From: an uncultured Planctomycetaceae bacterium
GTDB lineage: Bacteria > Planctomycetota > Planctomycetia > Pirellulales > Pirellulaceae
DNA: 6,006 bases
Direction: 5' to 3'
Assembly: GCA_903927685.1 (NCBI GenBank)
Contig: CAIYOB010000513.1
Coordinates: forward strand, 1 to 6,006
Positions 1 to 6,006 of this stretch are shown one piece after another. The first letter of the stretch is position 1. Each line of letters begins with the position of its first letter. The notes beneath the pieces are model-generated. The model was not told the origin of the DNA and made no database searches. It saw nothing but the letters and a program-made list of their open reading frames with translations. Both the position numbers and the translations under genes were made by a program.

Positions 1-1
1 G

Positions 2-3000
2 TATCTGCCGACCAACTGGCAGCCTGGCCACAGCTATCCGGTGATCGTCGAGTATGCGCCGAACCGTTGGGAGGCACTCACCGGCAAGGTGGACGACTGC
101 CGTTTGGGATTCTATCTGTCTGGCGGGCGGGACTTCATCTGGCTGGTCCTGCCTTACGTTGATCCCGTGAAGAAGGAGAATGTGGTCTGGTGGTGGGGCA
201 GCGAGGACGCGACCATCGAGTACTGCCTGGCGAACCTCCCCCGGACTTGCGAGCAGTACGGCGGCGATCCAAACGCGGTGTTGCTCACGGGCTTCTCGCG
301 CGGGGCCATCGCCGCGGGCTATCTCGGCCTGCGGACTGAAACCATCGCCGATGTCTGGCTCGGCTTTCTCCCCCACAGCCACATCGATGGCGGCCGGTTT
401 ACTCCCGACGGTGCCCGAGAGCGTCTGGCCCGCACGCGGGGACGCCCCACCTTCATCACCTACGGCAGCGACGACGACGGCAAGAACGAGAGCCCCAAGG
501 GGGCCCGCATCCTCCGCGAACTCGGTTTCCCCGTGGTCGAACGCGAATTGGCGGGCCTCAAGCACACGGATCGTTTTCTGGAGACGGACTCCCCGATCCG
601 CCGCGAAATGCGCGAATGGATCGCCGACGTGCTGAAGCGTCGCCCCGGAACCTGGACCGTACGCGGCCGCGTGGTGGATCGGTCGGGCCGGGGAATTCCG
701 GGCGTACGCGTGCAATGCGGACACTGGCACTGGTCGCTGACTGATGCCGAAGGATGCTACGCGACCCAATCCCTCGTCAGGGGGAGCCGACCTTTGAGCG
801 CGACGAAAGCCGGATGGCAGTTTGCGCCATTTCCGGTCGAGGTGACGGTCGAGGGTAAGGACGTCACGGCCGAACCCATCACAGGAGAACCCAGCGGCAC
901 GTCCGATGCAGACGCTCCCTCGCGTCGCCCGGTCGCCTTCTACGAAACCGGCGAGGAATTTGCCGGGCCGTTTCCGAGTTGGAAGAACGTCCAGACGGAC
1001 TATGGAGCCAAGGGCGACGGAGCGACCGACGACACGGCCGCCATCCAGGCGGCGATCGACGACTTGCGGAACGTGTCCGGCAATCGCTGGTGTACGCTCT
1101 ACTTCCCGGCCGGAACCTACCGGATCGAAAAACCGCTCATCAACCGGCGTCGCGAGCACAACGACTGGCTCGGCTGCCAGATCATCGGCGCGGACCCGGC
1201 CACGACCATCCTGCAATGGCAGGGCGCCGAGGGTCAGTGGATGTGGGGCCTGGATGCCTGGTATTGCAAGGTCAGCCGGTTCACGTTCGACGGACGCGGG
1301 AAGGCCGGCACCGGGCTGATGCGTTGGAACAATTTCTCCACGTACTGCGAACTGAGCGACCTGTGGTTCAAGGATATCAAGGGCCACGGCATCTGCCTGG
1401 GGAGCAACACCAACAACCACGAGGGGCAGGCCGAGCACGCCATCTTGCGATGTCGGTTCCGCCGCTGTGACACGGGTATCCTGACCGCCGACTGGAATAC
1501 GATGGACATCTACGTTTGGTGGTGCCTGTTCGAGGACTGCCGGCGCGGCGTTCACAACAACATGGGCGGCTACCAAGCGTTCGAAAACATCTTCCTCCGC
1601 TCGACGGACAGCGATCTGAGCACCCAGAACAATCACGTTTTCAACATCGTCAACAACACCTCGATCGGCTCGAAGCGTTTCATCGGCACGTTCGCCGCCC
1701 GAGGGTATGTGCAGGGCAACCAGATTTACGACACGCTCGACCCCATCGCCCTGCCGGCCACGGAGTGCCTGATCGGCAACCTCGTCCGCAGCCGCGAGGG
1801 CCACACCGGGCCGTGTATCCAGGCCGGGCCGAAAAACCACTTCCTCGCCGGGAACACCTTCACCGTGGCCGGTCCCGTCGGCACGGGTGGCGGACGCACG
1901 GTTAGTCTCGCGCAACAGATTGTGGAGGCCGGCGCCGTACCCACGCCGGCTACGTTGCGACTGCCGGGAACGCCGCCGAACAAGCATCGCAAGGTCTTCG
2001 AAGTCCGTGCCGGCACCGGCGATGACGCGCAGGAAATCCAGCAGCAGATCGACGCGGCAGCCGCCGAACCGGCCGGGAGCCATCCCGTGGTACATTTGCC
2101 GAAGGGGAAATACACGCTCCGCGAAACCGTCATCGTGCCGGCCGGTAAGGCGTTGCAGATCGTGGGCGACAGCGGCAGCGAACATGGCACGGTTATCAAC
2201 TGGAGCGGCCAGGGCACCGGTCCGGGCCTCAGGCTGCTGGGGCCGAGCCGCGTGACGCTGCGCGACCTGTCACTCGCTTTCGTCGGCAGCGGCGCGGACG
2301 TGCTGGTGATCGAAAACAGCGACCAGCCCGGCGGCCGCATTTTCTGCGACCAGGTGCTGTGCGGCGGCAACGACGCCTCGAAACGCTGCGACATCGCCAT
2401 CCTGGTCGACGGTGTGGAGCACAGCGACGTGACGTACCTGAACGGCGGCTGGGGCGAGTTCACTCGCGGTGGCGTGGTCGTGAAGGGCGGCCCGGTGCGG
2501 AAGTCCGGCGGCCAGACGAACGGTCAGGTCTCCCTGCTGCTGGGCGCCCTGGGCAACAACGAATATCGGCTGCTTGACGTGCAAGCCGGCGGCCACGTGC
2601 TCGCCTGCGGCTTCCGCGACGAGACGCCCAAGGCCGGAGCGCTGCTCGACCTCGGCCCCGATTCCGCCGGCGCGATCAGCGTCATGGGCATGAGTTGGGC
2701 CGCCCTGCCTTCCCGCACCCAGCCCTTCATTAACGTCGATGGTTTCCAGGGCACACTGGCCTACGTAGGCAACTACGTCGGCAGCGGTTACGACGAGAAC
2801 GACGGCTCGTTCTTCATTCGGATCGCGGGCAACGGCCCTGGCAGTCGCGTGTTGAGCGCCGCCAGCGAGTTCACCTCGCGCCGCAGCACTACCGTCGCGA
2901 ACGTTTGGCGCGACACGTCCGACCCAAAGGCTCACGCGATCCTCCTCAACTGCGTGGGCGGCGGGGTCAACCAGCAGCAATACGACATCCCCAATGTGGT

Positions 3001-3178
3001 CGCTCAGACCGTCGACGCCGAACCGGCGGAACAGCCCGTTCTGGAGATGCTCGCCCAGATTCATGCTCTTCGCATCGAAGCACCACTCCCTCGAGCGAAT
3101 GCGGTGACCGATGTGAAGATACATCGTGTTCTGGTGCGTGCCAGCCAGGGCCGGATGGGACTGGTCATCCGCCGCTGA
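2..3178 (+). CDS. Multidomain secreted protein: esterase-like hydrolase + regulatory beta-sandwich + double pectate-lyase-3-type beta-helix (5' partial)
   Basis: The frame is open to the left edge and reads YLPTNWQPGHSYPVIVEYAPN from position 2, so the GTG at 41 is not the start and the gene begins outside the window. Residues below count that GTG codon as 1. Residues 1-200 resemble an alpha/beta-hydrolase of the feruloyl/PHB-esterase kind: nucleophile elbow G-F-S-R-G (84-88, Ser86), an Asp-rich turn YGSDDD (141-146) and a candidate catalytic His175 in LKHTD. Residues about 204-282 look like a carboxypeptidase-regulatory-like beta-sandwich (VRGRVVDRSGRGIPGVRV, then DAEGCY). Residues about 314 onward start with the classic pectate-lyase-3 signature YGAKGDGATDDTAAIQAAID (321-340) and continue as an Asn-rich right-handed beta-helix. 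A second, weaker copy begins near 653 (FEVRAGTGDDAQEIQQQIDAA). Two tandem copies recall GH55-like enzymes, but substrate and activity cannot be assigned. The protein is probably extracytoplasmic; its signal peptide would lie outside the window. The stop is TGA at 3176-3178, after a plausible terminal strand. Confidence 0.88.
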   Translation, partial: YLPTNWQPGHSYPVIVEYAPNRWEALTGKVDDCRLGFYLSGGRDFIWLVLPYVDPVKKENVVWWWGSEDATIEYCLANLPRTCEQYGGDPNAVLLTGFSRGAIAAGYLGLRTETIADVWLGFLPHSHIDGGRFTPDGARERLARTRGRPTFITYGSDDDGKNESPKGARILRELGFPVVERELAGLKHTDRFLETDSPIRREMREWIADVLKRRPGTWTVRGRVVDRSGRGIPGVRVQCGHWHWSLTDAEGCYATQSLVRGSRPLSATKAGWQFAPFPVEVTVEGKDVTAEPITGEPSGTSDADAPSRRPVAFYETGEEFAGPFPSWKNVQTDYGAKGDGATDDTAAIQAAIDDLRNVSGNRWCTLYFPAGTYRIEKPLINRRREHNDWLGCQIIGADPATTILQWQGAEGQWMWGLDAWYCKVSRFTFDGRGKAGTGLMRWNNFSTYCELSDLWFKDIKGHGICLGSNTNNHEGQAEHAILRCRFRRCDTGILTADWNTMDIYVWWCLFEDCRRGVHNNMGGYQAFENIFLRSTDSDLSTQNNHVFNIVNNTSIGSKRFIGTFAARGYVQGNQIYDTLDPIALPATECLIGNLVRSREGHTGPCIQAGPKNHFLAGNTFTVAGPVGTGGGRTVSLAQQIVEAGAVPTPATLRLPGTPPNKHRKVFEVRAGTGDDAQEIQQQIDAAAAEPAGSHPVVHLPKGKYTLRETVIVPAGKALQIVGDSGSEHGTVINWSGQGTGPGLRLLGPSRVTLRDLSLAFVGSGADVLVIENSDQPGGRIFCDQVLCGGNDASKRCDIAILVDGVEHSDVTYLNGGWGEFTRGGVVVKGGPVRKSGGQTNGQVSLLLGALGNNEYRLLDVQAGGHVLACGFRDETPKAGALLDLGPDSAGAISVMGMSWAALPSRTQPFINVDGFQGTLAYVGNYVGSGYDENDGSFFIRIAGNGPGSRVLSAASEFTSRRSTTVANVWRDTSDPKAHAILLNCVGGGVNQQQYDIPNVVAQTVDAEPAEQPVLEMLAQIHALRIEAPLPRANAVTDVKIHRVLVRASQGRMGLVIRR

Positions 3179-3183
3179 CCACC

Positions 3184-3669
3184 GTGCGGTTGTCCCTTTT
3201 ATACCGCCGCGCGACGGCCCGCCACTCCTCACCAGTGCCCGATACGGATGGGGACGATGAACCGGGACTTACCTACCGCAGCAACCTGAGCAAAAGCAAC
3301 GCCCTGCTGTATGTCTTCGATCATCCCGAGTTCGATCCGGACTGGCGGACCAACGTGCCCAAGTACATCCGGTGGACCGAGGACTACTTCGTCCATCGCA
3401 CCAGCGGCGGGGAGCCTGCAATGGCCTTCGGCGCCAACGTCGTGGGTGAACAAGACGGCTTCAACTTCAAGATGGACTATCTGCCTTCCACGGTGACCCT
3501 GAATGGAATGCCGTTGGACCGCCAGACGGACTCGTCGGCGGCCGGTTGGTCCTCGCGCGAACTGGGCGGCGGCGATCACGCCGTGACGATTCGCCGCACA
3601 GGCCGCGGTCAGGTGCGAATCGCGAGCGACGAACCTGCCGTCCTTCCGCCGTCACGTCTCCGCCAGTAG
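3184..3669 (+). pseudogene. Remnant of a carbohydrate-active (six-hairpin-glycosidase/heparinase-like) protein, C-terminal pieces
   Basis: This frame looks coding in composition. Its coding-like part starts about 3235 (PDTDGDDEPGLTYRSN) and ends at TAG 3667-3669. No good start is visible: GTG at 3184 or 3235 lacks any Shine-Dalgarno, and there is no signal peptide. The middle (DPDWRTNVPKYIRWTEDYF, then FGANVVGEQDGFNFKMDY) resembles part of an alpha/alpha-toroid protein. The end (STVTLNGMPLDRQTD, then SRELGGGDHAVTIRRTGRGQVRI) resembles the C-terminal beta-strand tail that follows such domains in bacterial glycosidase or lyase-like proteins. The two pieces meet abruptly around 3478-3485 (KMDY|LPST), which suggests a large in-frame deletion plus loss of the N-terminus. 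Its 3' end overlaps the convergent redoxin gene by 18 bases. The family resemblance is from memory and modest. The alternative is a short genuine protein of unknown function. Confidence 0.45.
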
Positions 3670-4731
3670 TTCTTCGATCCGGGCGCGGAGCAGCTTCTCG
3701 CCTTCGGCGCCCTCCCAATTCAGTTCGCCCAGCCACCAGGACCGGACGTAGCCGTGCTTGTCGATCAGGTACACCGAGGGCCACATCGAATTGCCCCAGG
3801 CGTTCCAGTTCCGCCGCTCGTTGTCGATCAGGACGGGGAATTCGAAGTTGGCCTCCTCGACCTTTTGCTTGACCGTCTGTACGTTGTGCTCGCGTTCGCT
3901 CTCCGGCGTATGCACGCCGATGATCGTCAGACCGCGCTTCGCAAAGGACTCTTGCCAACCCCTGTACCAGGGGTAATTACGGATGCAGTTAATTCACCCA
4001 TACGTCCAGAAGTGCAGCACCACGACTTTGCCCTGTAACTGAGACATGGTCAGCGGCGCCGAGTTGATCCAGCCGTCCTTGCTCTCGAGTTCCGGGGCCT
4101 TGAATCTGACCAATCCCAATCGCGAACTGTCCAGCGCCGGGCCGAGGAGTTCTCGCGCCGCGGCCAGTTGCTCTCGGGTCAGCACGGCCGCGACGCGGAT
4201 GGCGGTGTCGTTGGCTGCCGGCTTGGGCGACTTGCCGTTGGCGTTCGGCCGTGCAGCCTCGCCGACGGCGGATTCGGCTTCCTTCAACACCTTCTCGATC
4301 CGCGTGCGCTGATCCGCGGACAATTTGAGCTTCGCGGCCAAGTCGTCGCGGAGCAGCACCTGCAGGCCCGCCACCGACAAGCGGATCTGGGCCAACCGCT
4401 TCTGTTGGGCGACGGACAAGATCGGCTCCATCCGCGATTCGGCGGCCGAAATCAGCTTCCGAAATCCCTCGGCCGCTTTCTCACCAGGTTGATTCCGCAA
4501 CGTCCACAGGGTCACATCCAACTCGTCCGTGAGAGTCGCAATGGCCCGTCGTTGTTGGTCGCTAACACGCAATTCCTTTTGGACCAGCGGATCGCGGATC
4601 AGAATCAGGTAAGCATCGGCCAAGCCGCCCACCGGAATCTGGCCGTTGGGGTTCTGCTGGGCGTCCAGCGGCGCGGTCCAGCAACAAATAGCGCTCACGA
4701 CACAACATCGCCAGAAGAAGTTCAGCAGCAT
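3652..4731 (-). CDS. Exported thioredoxin-like (DipZ/TlpA-type) selenoprotein with in-frame TGA read as selenocysteine
   Basis: ATG is at 4731-4729 and TGA at 3654-3652, giving 359 residues if the internal TGA at 3996-3994 is decoded as Sec246. Residues 1-24 form a signal peptide (MLLNFFWRCCVVSAICCWTA, then PLDA|QQ), so the protein should act outside the cytoplasm. Residues about 40-200 are helical and charged, with two segments of the type KELRVSDQQRRAI and KLKLSADQRTRIEKVL, like Spy/CpxP-style helical domains. Residues about 217-359 are a thioredoxin fold: WINSAPLTMSQLQGKVVVLHFWTYG (read as two parts 221-234 and 235-245), then Sec246-Ile-Asn-Cys249, IRNYPWYRGW, GLTIIGVHTPE (267-277), and the cis-proline loop MWPSVYLID with Pro318. 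In Cys homologues of DipZ type, the motif position holding TGA is the nucleophilic Cys. The frame is unbroken on both sides (245 + 113 codons). The start lies 9 bases after the upstream gene's stop with only a weak SD, suggesting translational coupling. The alternative is a nonsense mutation or a sequencing error. Confidence 0.8.
3958..3974 (-). promoter_or_regulatory. Candidate bacterial SECIS hairpin
   Basis: The transcript reads ACCCCUG-GUA-CAGGGGU, a perfect 7-bp stem with a 3-nt loop, or equally a 6-bp stem with a GGUAC pentaloop. It begins 19 nt after the TGA, and the pentaloop starts at nt 26 after it. Known bacterial SECIS elements lie within the coding region just downstream of UGA, with the apical loop roughly 16-37 nt away and a G in the first two loop positions. 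This hairpin meets all of these. It is 17 nt long, the same size as the minimal E. coli fdhF element. It would recruit SelB with Sec-tRNA. The hairpin lies in codons YPWYRG (253-258) and uses AGG for Arg257, the only AGG I find in the gene. Confidence 0.68.
3971..3999 (-). repeat. Imperfect inverted repeat enclosing the TGA (competing hairpin)
   Basis: The transcript arm GGGU-G-AAUUA (3999-3990) can pair with UAAUUACCC (3979-3971), giving 9 pairs with one bulged G and a 10-nt loop. This stem would include the UGA itself. It shares bases 3971-3974 with the candidate SECIS hairpin, so the two folds exclude each other. The pairing is directly visible; any regulatory role is inference, and the AU-rich half makes it weaker than the SECIS stem. 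Confidence 0.4.
3994..3996 (-). other. In-frame TGA, predicted selenocysteine codon (Sec246)
   Basis: On the minus strand the codons read TTC TGG ACG TAT GGG TGA ATT AAC TGC ATC CGT. This gives FWTYG-[TGA]-INCIR. The TGA occupies the first position of the C-x-x-C redox motif expected for this thioredoxin-like family, and the second Cys (249) is retained. Cys-to-Sec exchange at the nucleophilic position is the usual arrangement in redox selenoproteins. No frame change is needed to continue into the conserved C-terminal half of the fold. Confidence 0.78.
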
Positions 4732-4740
4732 GGCTTCACT

Positions 4741-6006
4741 TTATCTTTCGTTCTGTAGCGACGATACCTCGTCCCGGACGTTCCTCAGACATTCTAGCGT
4801 ATCCGCAATTCGCGAGTTACGGGGCAATTCGGCGGCAAGCTGTTCCGCACGGCGGATCAGGGAGGGCAACGCCGCGGCGTACTCAGCCAGTTGGGACTTG
4901 TTCAGCCGCTCCGTCAGGTACACGGGCGGACCGGACCGGTCGGCCATCAAAGGCTCCAAGGAAACCGTTCCGCAATAGTCGCCCAGGTGGCGGTAGTAGG
5001 CGTCTTCGGCGTCCAGGAGCAGCGTCAGGATTTCATCTCGCCGAGCGGGTTGAGCGATGCCGAAGACCTCGTCGACGGCCGCCGCGGCGTGCTGCTCCCA
5101 AGGCGCGGTGGGATCCGACAGCACGCGACCTGCCAGCGTCTGCGAGACTGCGTCGCCCGGATTGGCGCCAATGTGAAAGAAGTACTCGCACGCCCGACCG
5201 CCGTCGGCCGCCAGTTGTCGCAGGTGTTCGCTGGTCCGTTTCAGCGTCGGCAGGAACCAGCGGTCGCGCGGCCAGTGCTGCGGCGGCTCCGGTTGCGGTC
5301 CGCCGAGGGTGCCGAAGTCGCACCCCAACGAACGAATGAAGTGTCGGCGTTGATCTGGACCCCGGCGGGCGCTGCTGTTGTTAAAGTCGATCAGGTAGTC
5401 CAGCGACTTGCTCATCGCGACAATCGCCTCGGTGTTGCCCGGGTCGCTGAAGTCCATGCCCCAGCTCGATACGCCGACGATCTTGCCCGGCCAGCGGCTG
5501 CGGATGTAATCCGCGGCGCGGATGTTGATCCGGGCGTGGTATTCGGCATCGGGCAGCTTGCGGCAACCCTCGCACGAGCAGCGACCCTGGTCGGCCGATT
5601 GCATGCTGACGCCGTCGATTTCGAACCGCGTAAACACGAAGTCAATGATCCGCTGCATCCAGGGCCATGATTCGGGATGACTCAGGCACAACGCATGCGA
5701 GTTCGTCGGACCGAGGTGCCGGTTGGCTCGGATGATCTCGTCGAAACCCCAACTGTAGACGCCCAGGCCCGACAGAACACGCAACTTGTGCGCCCGCGCC
5801 GTGGAGATCAGCCGTTCGACCAGCCGTCCGCGCCCGTCCGGTACAGCTCGTTCGATCTCCAGCGGCCAACTTCGGGAGATGTACAGCAACTGCTGTAAAC
5901 ATCTTGATCTTGCGTAACTTCTTGCGGCGTGGCATCTTCTTGCGACGGCGGCGTTGTTCGTCAAGTACAGGCCAAGCACAAGGAGGTGCGCGATGGGAGC
6001 GGCGAC
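4741..6006 (-). CDS. Glycoside-hydrolase-like TIM-barrel protein, family not identified (start unresolved)
   Basis: The stop is TAA at 4743-4741 and the frame stays open to the right edge, so the true start may be outside the window. The first usable start inside is GTG at 5979, which has no SD. Numbered from that GTG, residues about 30-340 read as a soluble enzyme. They include LLYISRSWPLEIERAVPDG (31-49), VLSGLGVYSWGFDEI (68-82), IDGVSMQSAD (121-130), a Cys cluster C134-x-C-x-x-C139, GVSSWGMDF (169-177) and LDYLIDFNNS (193-202). The alternation of hydrophobic strands and helices, the Trp-rich loops and the CxCxxC cluster recall DUF4838/GH20-like barrels, where such cysteines occur. The end (341-412: MADRSGPPVYLTERLN, then helices) is a helical tail. 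Catalytic residues are not assigned. It precedes the Sec-redoxin by 9 bases, so the two are probably one transcript. The first 30 residues are Arg-rich, repeat-derived and may be wrong-frame. Confidence 0.72.
   Translation of the reverse strand, partial: VAAPIAHLLVLGLYLTNNAAVARRCHAARSYARSRCLQQLLYISRSWPLEIERAVPDGRGRLVERLISTARAHKLRVLSGLGVYSWGFDEIIRANRHLGPTNSHALCLSHPESWPWMQRIIDFVFTRFEIDGVSMQSADQGRCSCEGCRKLPDAEYHARINIRAADYIRSRWPGKIVGVSSWGMDFSDPGNTEAIVAMSKSLDYLIDFNNSSARRGPDQRRHFIRSLGCDFGTLGGPQPEPPQHWPRDRWFLPTLKRTSEHLRQLAADGGRACEYFFHIGANPGDAVSQTLAGRVLSDPTAPWEQHAAAAVDEVFGIAQPARRDEILTLLLDAEDAYYRHLGDYCGTVSLEPLMADRSGPPVYLTERLNKSQLAEYAAALPSLIRRAEQLAAELPRNSRIADTLECLRNVRDEVSSLQNER
5918..5947. repeat. Short imperfect direct repeat, CTTCTTGCGRCG, 18-bp period
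   Basis: CTTCTTGCGGCG (5918-5929) and CTTCTTGCGACG (5936-5947) match at 11 of 12 bases with an 18-base offset. A third partial unit, TCTTGCG, sits at 5908-5914. On the minus strand the repeats read CGNCGCAAGAAG. In one minus frame this encodes Arg/Lys clusters (RRRRKKMPRRKKLRKIKM), and in the frame of the glycoside-hydrolase-like gene it encodes AVARRCHAARSYARSRC. The repeat may have arisen by slippage and blurs which frame is the true N-terminus. Confidence 0.45.
5980..6006 (+). promoter_or_regulatory. Strong Shine-Dalgarno and ATG, possible start of a plus-strand gene leaving the window
   Basis: AAGGAGGT at 5980-5987 is followed, with a good 6-base spacer after AGGAGG, by ATG at 5993-5995 (ATG GGA GCG GCG). 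This is the best SD-start pair in the window. If real, a divergent gene begins here, and the minus-strand glycoside-hydrolase-like gene should start left of about 5980. Only four codons are visible and the motif is short enough to occur by chance, so the call is weak. Confidence 0.3.

Noticed and set aside
1726..2463. Minus-strand frame of 245 codons opposite the same gene
   Set aside because: Pro/Ser-rich shadow without motifs. The plus-strand frame carries recognisable domains over the whole stretch.
3176..3178. Second selenocysteine candidate at the TGA ending the large plus-strand gene
   Set aside because: The protein ends in a plausible terminal strand. The continuation (PPCGCPFYTAARRPATPH) has no family resemblance and stops soon after, and no redox motif is expected here.
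2270..3232. Long minus-strand frame of 320 codons opposite the beta-helix gene
   Set aside because: Composition is Ala/Val/His/Gly-rich with no recognisable domain. It is the antisense shadow of the well-supported plus-strand CDS.
3179..3234. Terminator or promoter between the large gene and the remnant frame
   Set aside because: No convincing stem followed by a T-run and no clear -35/-10 pair could be found by eye.
3652..3915. A separate small gene starting at GTG 3915 on the minus strand
   Set aside because: It lacks the first half of the thioredoxin fold and has no SD. The same frame continues upstream without interruption to the TGA at 3996 and beyond, so it is the tail of the 4731-3652 gene.
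3994..3996. A frameshift splitting the redoxin gene
   Set aside because: Both parts are in the same frame with homologous-looking sequence directly on each side. Only a codon-level TGA, not an indel, separates them.
4891..5670. Plus-strand frame of 259 codons opposite the glycoside-hydrolase-like gene
   Set aside because: Low-complexity Ala/Val/Arg translation typical of antisense GC-rich DNA. The minus frame has coherent enzyme-like sequence.

Overview
The window is GC-rich and looks like a planctomycete-type bacterium (Pirellulales-like). This is inference from style: very long multidomain carbohydrate-active proteins, an exported redoxin with an N-terminal helical domain, weak Shine-Dalgarno signals and a C/G-biased third codon position. 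There is no taxonomic marker gene here. No tRNA, rRNA, CRISPR array or insertion sequence was seen.

Layout. Positions 1-3178 (+) hold the 3' part of a very large CDS whose start lies left of the window. It joins an alpha/beta-hydrolase (esterase-like) domain, a carboxypeptidase-regulatory-like beta-sandwich and two successive pectate-lyase-3-type beta-helix regions. It is followed at about 3184-3669 (+) by a short reading frame that looks like the decayed, internally deleted end of a larger secreted carbohydrate-active protein. On the minus strand, two closely spaced genes run right to left. The first is a TIM-barrel, glycoside-hydrolase-like protein (4741 to the right edge, start unresolved). 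Nine bases after its stop comes an exported thioredoxin-like (DipZ/TlpA-type) protein (4731 down to 3652), whose tail converges with and overlaps the remnant frame by 18 bases.

Main discovery. The redoxin gene appears broken by an in-frame TGA at 3996-3994, but the frame is intact on both sides. The TGA falls exactly at the first cysteine of the expected Cys-Ile-Asn-Cys redox motif (FWTYG-[TGA]-INC-IRNYPWY). A 17-nt GC-rich hairpin with a GGUAC apical loop starts 19 nt after the TGA, with its loop starting 26 nt downstream, inside the range described for bacterial SECIS elements. The hairpin is encoded using the only AGG arginine codon of the gene. The simplest reading is a selenoprotein: a 359-residue exported thioredoxin-fold protein with a Sec-x-x-Cys active site. 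Ordinary annotation would report it as two truncated genes or a pseudogene. The selenocysteine machinery (selA, selB, selC, selD) is not in the window, so the claim rests on local sequence evidence.

Functional picture (inference). The left gene and the remnant suggest an extracellular or periplasmic polysaccharide-degradation neighbourhood. The glycoside-hydrolase-like gene and the Sec-redoxin are probably co-transcribed. The redoxin would act outside the cytoplasm in thiol-disulfide exchange or peroxide-type chemistry.
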